A stretch of DNA of 64,000 nucleotides from contig NZ_JQMV01000003.1 in NCBI RefSeq assembly GCF_000744885.1, positions 1,054,001 through 1,118,000 on the forward strand, in the 5' to 3' direction. A model generated the notes under the pieces. That model searched no databases. It was not told the origin of the DNA and saw only the letters and a list, made by a program, of their open reading frames with translations. Position 1 is the first letter of the stretch. The number at the start of each line of letters is the position of its first letter. Both the position numbers and the translations under genes were made by a program. Source of the stretch: Thermus amyloliquefaciens (lineage in GTDB: Bacteria > Deinococcota > Deinococci > Deinococcales > Thermaceae). This document shows, one piece after another, positions 29,078-39,067 of this stretch.

Positions 29078-29094
29078 GCTCTAACCTCCTTGCT

Positions 29095-29583
29095 TTACTT
29101 CACTGCTGTGCGCAGGGAAACCTGAACCTTGGTCCCCTTGGGTACCTCAGGGACAACCCACCTTGCGTGCGTGTACTCTTCGGGCTTTACCTCTACCTCC
29201 TTTTCCACCTCCTTTCCGTTTTCCACCACCCGGACCCGCTTTTTGAGGGGCGGGAAGCCGAAGGTCTTCCCCCCATCAAAGCTGAACTCCGGGCGGACGG
29301 TAACCGAGCCGAGGACCAAGGGCTTGGCGCTTCCTTCCAAGTAAAAGGTTTCCTTGGGGATGGGAATCACCAAGACCACCTGCCGCAGGGTGCCCTGGGA
29401 GCGGTTTTCTGCCACCAGGCGCCACTCCAGAACATCCCCCGGCTTGACGCTTAAGGGGTTCTCCTCGTAGACCTCCTTGCCCTCCACCACCTGGACCCGG
29501 TACGGCCTAAGGTCCAGGCTGAGGGCCTGGGCCAAGGCCAGGACCAGGGCCAAGAACGCGAGGACTACCGACGCTTTGCGCAT
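29095..29583 (-). CDS. Small secreted DUF11-like protein
   Basis: 162 residues with signal peptide (VVLAFLALVLALAQALS) and one beta-sandwich: VKPGDVLEWRLVAENRSQGTL, LVIPIPKETFYLEGS, FSFDGGKTFG, HARWVVPEVPKGTKVQVSLR. The pattern matches a single conserved-repeat (DUF11) module as found in the larger neighbours. ATG at 29583 sits 5 nt after GGGAGG and is preferred over GTG at 29589. It is the first gene of the operon, so it probably gives the most abundant product. Deinococcus and Thermus genomes carry similar short proteins beside large DUF11 proteins. Confidence 0.82.
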   Translation of the reverse strand: MRKASVVLAFLALVLALAQALSLDLRPYRVQVVEGKEVYEENPLSVKPGDVLEWRLVAENRSQGTLRQVVLVIPIPKETFYLEGSAKPLVLGSVTVRPEFSFDGGKTFGFPPLKKRVRVVENGKEVEKEVEVKPEEYTHARWVVPEVPKGTKVQVSLRTAVK

Positions 29584-29644
29584 ACCCACCTCCCTGTTGC
29601 CAAGATGCCAACACCCTGTGAAAACGGTGTGAAAGAAGCTATCC

Positions 29645-29673
29645 CTTATATGGGTTCACTTTCTCAAAGGCAA
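29645..29673 (-). promoter_or_regulatory. Promoter of the DUF11/barrel operon
   Basis: On the minus strand TTGCCT (29673-29668) and TATAAG (29650-29645) are spaced 17 nt apart. The start site would be near 29638, leaving a ~55-nt leader. That leader holds a tandem motif (TTTCACACCG, TTTTCACAGGG) and a TGTTG/CAACA inverted repeat, possible sites for control. Confidence 0.5.
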
Positions 29674-29700
29674 AGGCCCCCACAAGTGCCGGAGCTTGGG

Positions 29701-29706
29701 TAGAAT
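29701..29706 (+). promoter_or_regulatory. -10 element of a leaderless promoter (DUF554 gene)
   Basis: TAGAAT ends 7 nt before the ATG at 29714, the spacing that gives a leaderless mRNA. The same arrangement recurs at several genes in this window. Confidence 0.5.
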
Positions 29707-29713
29707 GCCTTGC

Positions 29714-30457
29714 ATGGAGCCGAGCCTTCTGGAAAAGCTCTCCGGCACCCTGGCAAACGCCCTCACGGTAACCCTGGGAACAGCCCTGGGCCTGGCCCTG
29801 CGGGGAAGGCTTCCCGAAGGCATGGCCCGCATCATGGTCCAGGGGGTGGGGCTCACCACCCTCTTCATCGGGCTTTCCATGGCGGGGGCCTTGGGCAAGG
29901 CCAAGGGGGGGGCACTGGACGGGGTGGTTTTGGGGCTCGTGGCCTTGGTCCTGGGGGGGATCGTGGGGGAGTGGTGGCGGGTGGAGGAGGGCCTCGAGGG
30001 CCTGGGGGAGAAGATCAAGCGGGCGGTGAGGGGCGGGGGAAGCTTCACCGAAGGCTTCGTGGCGGCCAGCCTCCTCTTCTGCGTGGGCCCCATGACCCTT
30101 TTGGGGTCCATCCAGAACGGCCTCACGGGGGATGCCAGCCTGCTTCTCCTCAAGGCCACCCTGGACGGCCTCTCCGCCATCGCCCTCACCAGCTCCTTCG
30201 GGGTGGGGGTGGGCTTCAGCGTGCTGGTGATCCTCCTCTACCAAGGGGGGGTGGCGCTCCTGGCCGGCACCCTGGCCCAAGCCCTACCGGACCCTGGAAC
30301 GGACCCCCGGGTCCTCCTGGTGACGGGGGTGGGGGGGCTCATGGTCCTGGGGGTGGGGATCAACCTCCTGGGCCTCAGCAAGGTGCGGGTGGGCTCCTTT
30401 CTCCCCGCCCTCCTCCTGGCCCCCTTGGTCTGGGCCCTGGCCGAATGGCTCTCCTAA
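29714..30457 (+). CDS. DUF554 family membrane protein
   Basis: 247 residues with about six hydrophobic helices and the family opening GTLANALTVTLGTALGLAL, followed by GVGLTTLFIGLSMAG and FVAASLLFCVGPMTLLGSIQ. The CVGPM(T/A)xxGSIQxG segment is the hallmark of DUF554 (YqgA/YdfK). These proteins are inner-membrane, proposed to be transporters, function unproven. I start at ATG 29714, 7 nt after TAGAAT; an earlier ATG at 29705 overlaps the -10. Single-gene unit, divergent from the DUF11 operon, with hairpins after its stop. Confidence 0.9.
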   Translation: MEPSLLEKLSGTLANALTVTLGTALGLALRGRLPEGMARIMVQGVGLTTLFIGLSMAGALGKAKGGALDGVVLGLVALVLGGIVGEWWRVEEGLEGLGEKIKRAVRGGGSFTEGFVAASLLFCVGPMTLLGSIQNGLTGDASLLLLKATLDGLSAIALTSSFGVGVGFSVLVILLYQGGVALLAGTLAQALPDPGTDPRVLLVTGVGGLMVLGVGINLLGLSKVRVGSFLPALLLAPLVWALAEWLS

Positions 30458-30476
30458 GCACCCCCTCGAGGCGTGC

Positions 30477-30538
30477 GCCCCAGAAAAACCTGGGGCAGGG
30501 CCTTTGTTCGCCCCCTAGGGGTCCTGGGCGAAGGCCCT
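30477..30538 (+). terminator. Two consecutive hairpins after the DUF554 gene
   Basis: First hairpin: GCCCCAG (30477-30483) with CTGGGGC (30490-30496) around an A-rich loop. Second: AGGGCC plus TTCGCCC (30497-30513) with the complementary GGGCGAAGGCCCT (30526-30538), about 13 bp with a 4-nt bulge. The U-tract is poor, but tandem GC stems at the end of a gene fit termination before the gatC promoter at 30577. Confidence 0.5.
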
Positions 30539-30576
30539 TGCGGCAACCCCTAAGCTTGGGCACTGAGGGCTTTCGG

Positions 30577-33202
<2,626 letters not shown>

Positions 33203-33230
<28 letters not shown>

Positions 33231-33985
33231 GGGGCCCCCAGGAGATGGAGGCCGTGGTGGAGCTCCAGCGGGAGGTCTGGGGCCGCGCGGAAAGCGACCT
33301 GGTGCCCAGGGGCCTCCTCATCGCGGTCCAGGACGAGGGGGGGCTGGTGGCGGGGGCGTTTGTGGAGGGGAGGCTGGTGGGCTTCGTCTTCGGGTTCCCC
33401 ACCAAAGACCCCACCCTGCAACACTCCCACATGCTGGGGGTGCTGGAGGCCTACCGGGGCACGGGGGCCGCCCTTCTCCTCAAGCGCTTCCAGCGGGACT
33501 GGTGCCTGGCCCGGGGGATCAGGAGGGTGGTCTGGACCTTTGACCCCTTGAGGGGGGTGAACGCCAACTTCAACCTGAGGAAGCTTGGGGCCACCGCCAA
33601 AACCTACCTTCCCGACCACTACGGGCCCATGACGGGCATCAACGCCGGGGCCCCCTCGGACCGGCTCCTGGCGGAGTGGGAGCTTTTGGCCGAGCGGGTC
33701 TACGCCCGCCTCTACGACCCCCCCAAGGAGCCCCAGGTGGACGGCCTCCCCCAGGCCAACCGGGTGGAGGGGGAGGTGCCCCTCGAGGCCCGGCTGGACC
33801 TGGAGGCCCCCCGCCTCCTCTTCCAGATCCCCGAGGACTGGGGGCGGATCCTGCGGGAGGACCCAAACCTCGCCCTCCGCTGGCGGGAGCACAGCCGCCA
33901 GGTCCTGGGCCACTACTTCGCCCGGGGCTACCGGGCGGTGGACTTCGCGCGGGGACCCAACCGGTATGTTCTGGCTAAGGACTGA
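33203..33985 (+). CDS. Predicted GNAT acyltransferase (COG3375 type)
   Basis: A 260-residue GNAT-fold protein. The N-terminal half carries the acyl-CoA fold: [25 protein letters not shown], and the CoA loop region [20 protein letters not shown]. Then [21 protein letters not shown] and YYGPM-like [11 protein letters not shown], typical of the COG3375 family. In Geobacillus an enzyme of this family next to NSAR succinylates D-amino acids; the same role is inferred here. It starts 28 nt inside the racemase gene, a strong sign of co-translation, and overlaps the amidohydrolase by 20 nt. Confidence 0.85.
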
Positions 33986-35075
33986 GCTCTGGACCGCCGA
34001 GGTGGTCTACACGGGCTTCGGCACCCCCATGCTCCGGGGGGCCATCGCCGTGCAGGGGAAGCACGTGGTAGGCCAAGGCCCCCTGGAGGAGCTGAGGCGC
34101 CGCTTCCCCGAGGCGGAGGTGGTGCCCAAGGGAAAGGCCCTCTTCCCTCCCCCGGTGAACGCCCACACCCACCTGGACCTCTCCCTCCACCCCCTCTACC
34201 GGGGCCCCTTCTCCGGCTTCATCCCCCACGTGGTGGCCCACCGCGCCAAGCGGGGCCTGGAGGCGGCGCGGAGGGGCCTGGAGGAGCTTCTGGCCTCCGG
34301 GGTGGGGGCCTTTGCCGACATCGTGTTCCACGAGGAGGTGATGGACTTCCTCCTGGAGGAAAGCCCCCTGCCCGGGGTGGCCTTCTACGAGGTCTTCGCC
34401 CCGGACCCCAGCGTGGCGGAGGAGGTCTTCCAAAGGGTGCGGGCCAGGGTGGAGGCCTGGAGGAGGAAGGAGGGCCGGGTGAGGGTGGGCCTCTCCCCCC
34501 ACGCCCCCTACTCCGTGAGCGCCCCCCTCCTGAGGAGGCTTGCCCAGTACGCCAAGGCCGAAGGCCTTCCCCTCATGGTCCACGCGGGGGAAAGCCCCGA
34601 GGAGGTGGCCTTCCTCCTAAGGGGGGAAGGCCCCTTGGCCGAGGTCCACCGCCGCTTTAGCCAAACCCCCTGGACGCCCCCGGGCCTCAGCCCCGTGCGC
34701 TACCTCCACGCCCTGGGGGTCCTGGGGCCCAGCACCCTCCTGGTGCACGGAGTGCAGGTGGACGAGGAGGAGGTGAGGCTCTTGGCGGAGACGGGCACCA
34801 AGGTGGTCCTGTGCCCGCGCTCCAACGCCGGGCTAGGGGTGGGCGAGCCCCCCCTGGCCCTCTACGCCCGCCACGGGGTGGAGGTGGCCCTGGGCACCGA
34901 CTCCCGGGCCAGCAGCCCCGACCTGGACGTGAAGGGCGAGGCCCTGTTCCTCTGGGGGAAGGCGGAGCCCAGGCTCCTGGTGCGGGCCCTGACCCGGGGA
35001 GGGTACCGGGCCTTGGGCCTTCCCACCCCCCGCCTGACCCGGGGAAGCCCCGCCCGTCTGGTACACTCCCTCTGA
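33966..35075 (+). CDS. Amidohydrolase / deaminase family protein
   Basis: A 369-residue metal-dependent hydrolase of the cytosine/aminodeoxyfutalosine deaminase type. Metal and catalytic residues: NAHTHLDLS (HxH), the later His in LMVHAGESPEE, VHGVQVDEEEV, and the Asp of LGTDSRASSPDLD. TGTKVVLCPRSNAGLG is the family's substrate loop. Candidates are aminodeoxyfutalosine deaminase (MqnX) of the futalosine menaquinone route, or a step linked to the neighbouring racemase/acyltransferase pair, for example hydrolysis of an N-acyl product. Context and family cannot decide between these. Its stop overlaps the clcA start. Confidence 0.82.
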   Translation: MFWLRTELWTAEVVYTGFGTPMLRGAIAVQGKHVVGQGPLEELRRRFPEAEVVPKGKALFPPPVNAHTHLDLSLHPLYRGPFSGFIPHVVAHRAKRGLEAARRGLEELLASGVGAFADIVFHEEVMDFLLEESPLPGVAFYEVFAPDPSVAEEVFQRVRARVEAWRRKEGRVRVGLSPHAPYSVSAPLLRRLAQYAKAEGLPLMVHAGESPEEVAFLLRGEGPLAEVHRRFSQTPWTPPGLSPVRYLHALGVLGPSTLLVHGVQVDEEEVRLLAETGTKVVLCPRSNAGLGVGEPPLALYARHGVEVALGTDSRASSPDLDVKGEALFLWGKAEPRLLVRALTRGGYRALGLPTPRLTRGSPARLVHSL

Positions 35076-36451
35076 TGCGCCCCCTGGGCCGCGGCCCCCA
35101 GCTCAGCCTCCCCTCCCTTTGGGATGAGGAGATCCGGCACACCGGCCCCCTCATCCTCTACAGCGCCTTCACCGGGGCCCTGGCCGGCCTGGGGGTGGCC
35201 CTGTGGAATGGCCTCCTTCGGGTTTTGACCGAGGCGTTTGGCCTTTTCTTTGGCTACCTGGCCCCCGAGCCCCCAGGGGAAGGGGGATTGGTCCAGGTCT
35301 TCACGGGGCCTTCCCTCTGGCCCCTGGCCTTCCTCCTTCCCCTGCTCTTCGCCCTCACCAGCTTCTTGGGAACGGGGCAGGGGCTTGCCGCGCTCCTGCT
35401 CCAGGCCCGGGAGGACCGGCCAAGCCCCCCCTTGGCCCACCTGCGGGCGGTTTTGGGGGGGACGCTCCAGCTCTCCCTCTACTCCCCCATGGGGCGGGAA
35501 GGTCCCTTTGGGGTGCTGGGGCTTTGGCTTGGCCGGGGCCTGGACCGCCGTTTCCCCCGCCTGGGCGGCGGGCTGGCCTTCGCCGGGCTGGCCGCCGGGC
35601 TTGGGGCCAGCCTCCACGCCCCCGTGGCCGGGGCCCTCTTGGCCACGGAGATCCTCTACCGGAGCCTGCTCCTCGAGGCCCGGGCCCTGACCCCAGCCCT
35701 GATCGGGGCCTTGGCCGGTTTTGCCGTCTACGGGGCCTTCTACGGCTACGCGCCCCTGCTTTTCTTCCAGGTCCAGGTGGACCTGGGTGCCCTTCCCGCG
35801 GGCGCCTTGGTGGGGCTGGCGGCCGCCGCCCTGGCCGCCTTATGGCTGGAGGGGTCCCGCCTGCTGGAGGACCGCCTCCGCCCCCTCCCCTATCCCGGGC
35901 GGCACGCCCTCCTGGGCCTGGCCTTAGCCCTTTCGCTCCTCTTCCTGCCCGAGGCCTTGGGGAGCGGCCTGGGCTGGGTGGCCGTGGCCACCACCCCCCT
36001 CCTGCCTCCCCTGGCTGTGCTCTCCTTGCTCTTCGCCAAGCTCCTTCTCCTCCTCCTGGCGGGCGGGGTACGGGCCTACGGGGGCCCCTACACCCCGGCC
36101 CTGGTCCTGGGAGGGCTCCTGGGAGCCTTCCTGGCCCACCTGCCAGGCCCCTTGGCCCTACCCCCGGAAACCCTGGCCTTGGCGGGAAGCGTGGCGGTGC
36201 TGGCAGGGGTGGCCCGCGCCCCCTTCGCCGCCACCGTTTTGGCGGCGGAGTGGGGCGGGTACGCCACCTTACCCCTGGTCCTGCCCGCGGTGCTCTTGGC
36301 CTACGTCCTCACCCCCGCCCACAACCCCACGGAGGGGGTCAGGGAAGCGCAGGCCACGCCGGCAAGGACTCCGTCTGAAACGCCTCCGCAAAGGGAACCC
36401 CCGCCTCCTGACCCCGAAGCCGCCGGCGGGCGCGAAACTCCTCCAGGGTAA
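35075..36451 (+). CDS. ClC-family chloride channel / antiporter
   Basis: 458 residues with about ten or more membrane helices. ClC marks: the GREGP loop with the gating Glu (YSPMGREGPFGVLGLWLGRG) and the following LGASLHAPVAGALLATEILYR, which places a Glu where antiporters carry the proton glutamate, so H+/Cl- exchange is possible. Later GGVRAYGGPYTPALVLGGLLGA matches the GxFxP helix-N region. The Pro-rich C-terminal ~55 residues extend across the convergent PIG-L gene (113-nt overlap) and have no family counterpart. The start shares an A with the amidohydrolase stop. Confidence 0.88.
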   Translation: MRPLGRGPQLSLPSLWDEEIRHTGPLILYSAFTGALAGLGVALWNGLLRVLTEAFGLFFGYLAPEPPGEGGLVQVFTGPSLWPLAFLLPLLFALTSFLGTGQGLAALLLQAREDRPSPPLAHLRAVLGGTLQLSLYSPMGREGPFGVLGLWLGRGLDRRFPRLGGGLAFAGLAAGLGASLHAPVAGALLATEILYRSLLLEARALTPALIGALAGFAVYGAFYGYAPLLFFQVQVDLGALPAGALVGLAAAALAALWLEGSRLLEDRLRPLPYPGRHALLGLALALSLLFLPEALGSGLGWVAVATTPLLPPLAVLSLLFAKLLLLLLAGGVRAYGGPYTPALVLGGLLGAFLAHLPGPLALPPETLALAGSVAVLAGVARAPFAATVLAAEWGGYATLPLVLPAVLLAYVLTPAHNPTEGVREAQATPARTPSETPPQREPPPPDPEAAGGRETPPG

Positions 36452-37001
36452 AGGGCCAGCGGTAGAACTCCTGGTAAAAGGCAAAGACCGCCTCCGCCAC
36501 CTCCTGGGTGGCGGTGGTATCCACGTAAAGCCACGGCCTGGCCAGCTCCCTGCGGGGGTAGTGGTAGAGACGGACCGGCTTGCGGTGCGCTTCCCCCACG
36601 AGTTTGGGGATGCGGCAGAACTTCAGGGCGGACAGGACCGCCTGGTGCGTGGCCCTGTGGTCCGGGTGGACGTCCAAGGGGTCCCAGGTGACCACCGCAT
36701 CGGGCTGGAACTCGGCCATGATCCGGGCCAAGGCCAGGGCCTCCTCCCTGCTCCCCGTGAGAAAGGTGTCGCGAAAGGGGAGAAAGCGGTACTCGGCCCC
36801 GATCATCCGGGCCACGTGGGCCCCGTGCCCCTCCCGTATCTCCGCCACCTGGGCCTCCGCCATGGCCCCGAACTGGCTGGCCAGCTCCCCCCTTGTCATC
36901 CAAACCAACAGCACCCGGTCCCCCCGCCGGGCGTGAAGGGCCAAGGTGCCCGCAGCCCCAATCTCATCGTCGGGATGGGCGAACACCGCCATGAGGTTCA
37001 T
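36339..37001 (-). CDS. PIG-L/LmbE family deacetylase
   Basis: A 220-residue zinc deacetylase of the LmbE fold, which acts on N-acetylglucosaminyl compounds. The zinc motif AHPDDEIGAAG is at the start and the third ligand region is HPDHRATHQAVLSALK. Relatives include MshB, BshB (bacillithiol) and GlcNAc-PI de-N-acetylase. The ending GVPFAEAFQTES (VxFAEAF) is typical of BshB-like members, so bacillithiol biosynthesis is a reasonable guess. ATG at 37001 lies 7 nt after TAGGCT on the minus strand, suggesting a leaderless mRNA. The 3' end overlaps clcA. Confidence 0.87.
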   Translation of the reverse strand: MNLMAVFAHPDDEIGAAGTLALHARRGDRVLLVWMTRGELASQFGAMAEAQVAEIREGHGAHVARMIGAEYRFLPFRDTFLTGSREEALALARIMAEFQPDAVVTWDPLDVHPDHRATHQAVLSALKFCRIPKLVGEAHRKPVRLYHYPRRELARPWLYVDTTATQEVAEAVFAFYQEFYRWPFTLEEFRARRRLRGQEAGVPFAEAFQTESLPAWPALP

Positions 37002-37020
37002 GCTCCCTAGCCTACCCTCC

Positions 37021-37049
37021 TTGCCCCACGGGATAAAACCCCTTAGCAT
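37021..37049 (+). promoter_or_regulatory. Promoter of aroH
   Basis: TTGCCC (37021-37026) and TAGCAT (37044-37049) are 17 nt apart and end 11 nt before the aroH start codon. Confidence 0.5.
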
Positions 37050-37060
37050 GGGGCCCAACT

Positions 37061-37429
37061 ATGGTCCGGGGCATCCGAGGCGCCATCACCGTGGAGGAGG
37101 ACACGCCGGAGGCCATCCACCAGGCCACCCGTGAGCTCCTCCTCAAAATGCTGGAGGCAAACGGCATCCAAAGCCACGAGGAGCTGGCGGCCATCATCTT
37201 CACGGTTACGGAGGACCTGTGCTCCGCCTTCCCCGCCGAGGCCGCCCGCCAGATCGGCATGCACCGGGTGCCTCTCCTCTCCGCCCGGGAGGTGCCGGTG
37301 CCGGGAAGCCTGCCCCGGGTGATCCGGGTCCTGGCCCTTTGGAACACCGACACCCCCCAGGACCAGGTGCGCCACGTGTACTTAAGGGAGGCGGTGCGGC
37401 TTAGGCCCGATCTGGAAAGCGCCCAATGA
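37061..37429 (+). CDS. aroH: Chorismate mutase, AroH type
   Basis: A 122-residue monofunctional chorismate mutase, converting chorismate to prephenate for Phe and Tyr. It has the AroH alpha/beta fold signatures RGIRGAITVEEDTPEAI, IIFTVTEDLCSAFPAEAAR (TxDLxxxFPA), VPLLSAREVPVPGSLPRVIR and the C-terminal HVYLREAVRLRPDL. Active-site Arg and Glu of the family are in these segments. Length matches B. subtilis and T. thermophilus enzymes. Likely monocistronic. Confidence 0.96.
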   Translation: MVRGIRGAITVEEDTPEAIHQATRELLLKMLEANGIQSHEELAAIIFTVTEDLCSAFPAEAARQIGMHRVPLLSAREVPVPGSLPRVIRVLALWNTDTPQDQVRHVYLREAVRLRPDLESAQ

Positions 37430-37432
37430 GCC

Positions 37433-37461
37433 TTGACACCCTGGCCCCTTGGGCGTACCCT
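37433..37461 (+). promoter_or_regulatory. Promoter of the small secreted protein gene
   Basis: TTGACA (37433-37438) and TACCCT (37456-37461) are separated by exactly 17 nt, followed by GGGAGG before the ATG at 37479. Confidence 0.7.
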
Positions 37462-37478
37462 AAAAAGGGAGGTGCAGG

Positions 37479-37913
37479 ATGAAAAAGGCATATCTGGCTT
37501 GGGGGATAGCGGCGCTTCTCAGCCTAGGAGTGGCCCAGCATGCGGGGGGCCTCACCCTGGAAAGGGTGGAGGCCCTGCGGCAGGAAGCCCGGAAGGCCTA
37601 CCCCGTAGGATTCGTGGACCTCGCGCCCTGGAAGCGGGCCTTGGAGGCCGCGGAGGCCCTGGCGAAGCAAAACCCCAACGACCTCCGGGCCCTCCGTCTT
37701 TTGGCCGAGATCTACACCGAGACCCAGTGGGCCATCCGCGCCTGGGAGGCCTGGATGAACTATCGGGAAAAGGGGGGCACCTGGGACGAGGCCGCCAGGC
37801 AGGCGGCGGCCAAGGTGGCCCGGACCCTGGCCTTCTACGCCAACCAGCGCGGGGACCGGGCCGAGGCCGAGCGCTGGGCAGCCCAGGCCCAGGCGGTGGA
37901 GGCGGGCCAGTAG
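37479..37913 (+). CDS. Small secreted TPR-like protein
   Basis: 144 residues with a signal peptide (AYLAWGIAALLSLGVAQ, cleavage near residue 20) and an all-helical body resembling two to three TPR hairpins: WKRALEAAEALAKQNPNDLRALRLLAEIYTETQ, then VARTLAFYANQRGDRAEAERWAAQ. Predicted periplasmic or cell-wall-associated. No specific function recognised. It has its own strong promoter. The 3' end faces the WD40 gene with 2 nt between the stops. Confidence 0.75.
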   Translation: MKKAYLAWGIAALLSLGVAQHAGGLTLERVEALRQEARKAYPVGFVDLAPWKRALEAAEALAKQNPNDLRALRLLAEIYTETQWAIRAWEAWMNYREKGGTWDEAARQAAAKVARTLAFYANQRGDRAEAERWAAQAQAVEAGQ

Positions 37914-37915
37914 GC

Positions 37916-39067
37916 CTAGGGCAGACGGAAGAGGAGGACCCGACCTTCCCCCCCACTTGTGGCCAAGGTGGGGGTTTGGGGGTGGAAATCCAGCCCGTAC
38001 ACCGGACCGGTATGCCCCACGTAAACCCGCTCCAAAAGGCCCGCCTCGAGGTCGTAGAGGCGCACCTCCCGGTCCTGCCCTCCGGAGGCTAGGTAACGGC
38101 CGTCCGGACTGAAGGCCAGGCTCAAGGTCAGGTCCTTGTGGGCGTAGAGGAGCCGGGGTTCAGGCCCGCCCGGGGCCAGGAGGTCCAAAAGCCTCACCCC
38201 CCCGTCCGCCGAAGCCACGGCGAGGTAGCGGCCGTCGGGGCGGAAGGCCAGGGCGTAGACCGGCCCTCCCGGGACCCGGATCTCCCCCCGCTTCCCTGGG
38301 AGGGTGAGGTCCCACACCTCCACCCGGCCCACGGAAAGCCCCAAGCCGAGAACCCTCCCCCCGGGGCTTTGGGCTGCGGAGAAGAGGTAAGGGCTTAAGG
38401 AGCGAGTGGCCAGGACCTTTCCCGTGGCAGGGTCAAACAGGGTGAGGTTTCCGCGGAGCTGGAGGCCGAAGAGGCGGCCCCTTGAGTCAAAGCCCACCTT
38501 GAGGAAAGCCGGCCCCTTGCCCAAAGCCCGGAGGAAACGGCCCTGGGCATCGTAAAGGCGCAGCGTCCCATCCCCCGAGGCCGAGGCGAGGTAGCGGCCG
38601 TCGGGGCTGAAGGCCAGGTCGCGCACGTAGGAGGCGTGCCCCTTGAGGTCCAGGGGGGGGCGACCCGGGGGGAGGAAGCGGACCTGCCCGGCCTCATCCC
38701 CCAGGGCCAAGACCCCCTGGGGACCGTAGGCCAAGGCGTAGACCAAGCCCTTTCCTCCCTTAAGGGCTTCCCCCTGGGGGTCATAGCGCAGGAGTTCGGC
38801 GGTGAAGGCCCCCAGGCCCCCTTCCCCCACCTCCACCCGGGCCTCGTAGGCCAGGTAGGTCCCCCCAGGCTCCTCGAGGCGCAGGCGGAGAAGGTGGCGG
38901 CCCGGGGCGGCCTGGACCTCGAGGGGGCAGGTCCCCAAGAGGCTACTGTCCCAGAAGACCTGGGCGGGCCTGGCCTCTCCCCGGAAGCGGCAGTCCAGTT
39001 GAAAGGCCGGGGCGAGGGTCTGGGCCAGGGCCGGAAGGAGTAGGAAGAGGAGACCCAGCGCCCTCAT
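37916..39067 (-). CDS. Secreted WD40-repeat (beta-propeller) protein
   Basis: 383 residues. Signal peptide (MRALGLLFLLLPALAQ), a PEGA-like beta domain (~20-90: GTCPLEVQAAPGRHLLRLRL), then WD40 blades from ~105 to the end: VRDLAFSPDGRYLASASGDGTLRLYD, VYALAFRPDGRYLAVASADGGVRLLD, LSLAFSPDGRYLASGGQDREVRLYD-type repeats. About six or seven blades can be counted. Likely a periplasmic or surface scaffold. ATG at 39067 overlaps the aldehyde dehydrogenase stop (ATGA), so translation is coupled; the longer in-frame extension upstream is antisense to that gene and is not real. Confidence 0.85.
   Translation of the reverse strand: MRALGLLFLLLPALAQTLAPAFQLDCRFRGEARPAQVFWDSSLLGTCPLEVQAAPGRHLLRLRLEEPGGTYLAYEARVEVGEGGLGAFTAELLRYDPQGEALKGGKGLVYALAYGPQGVLALGDEAGQVRFLPPGRPPLDLKGHASYVRDLAFSPDGRYLASASGDGTLRLYDAQGRFLRALGKGPAFLKVGFDSRGRLFGLQLRGNLTLFDPATGKVLATRSLSPYLFSAAQSPGGRVLGLGLSVGRVEVWDLTLPGKRGEIRVPGGPVYALAFRPDGRYLAVASADGGVRLLDLLAPGGPEPRLLYAHKDLTLSLAFSPDGRYLASGGQDREVRLYDLEAGLLERVYVGHTGPVYGLDFHPQTPTLATSGGEGRVLLFRLP

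Noticed and set aside
36339-36451. Loss of the clcA stop by sequencing error as cause of the overlap with PIG-L
   Set aside because: No homopolymer at the point where the tail begins, and PIG-L is intact. A natural run-on is as likely, so no frame error is claimed.
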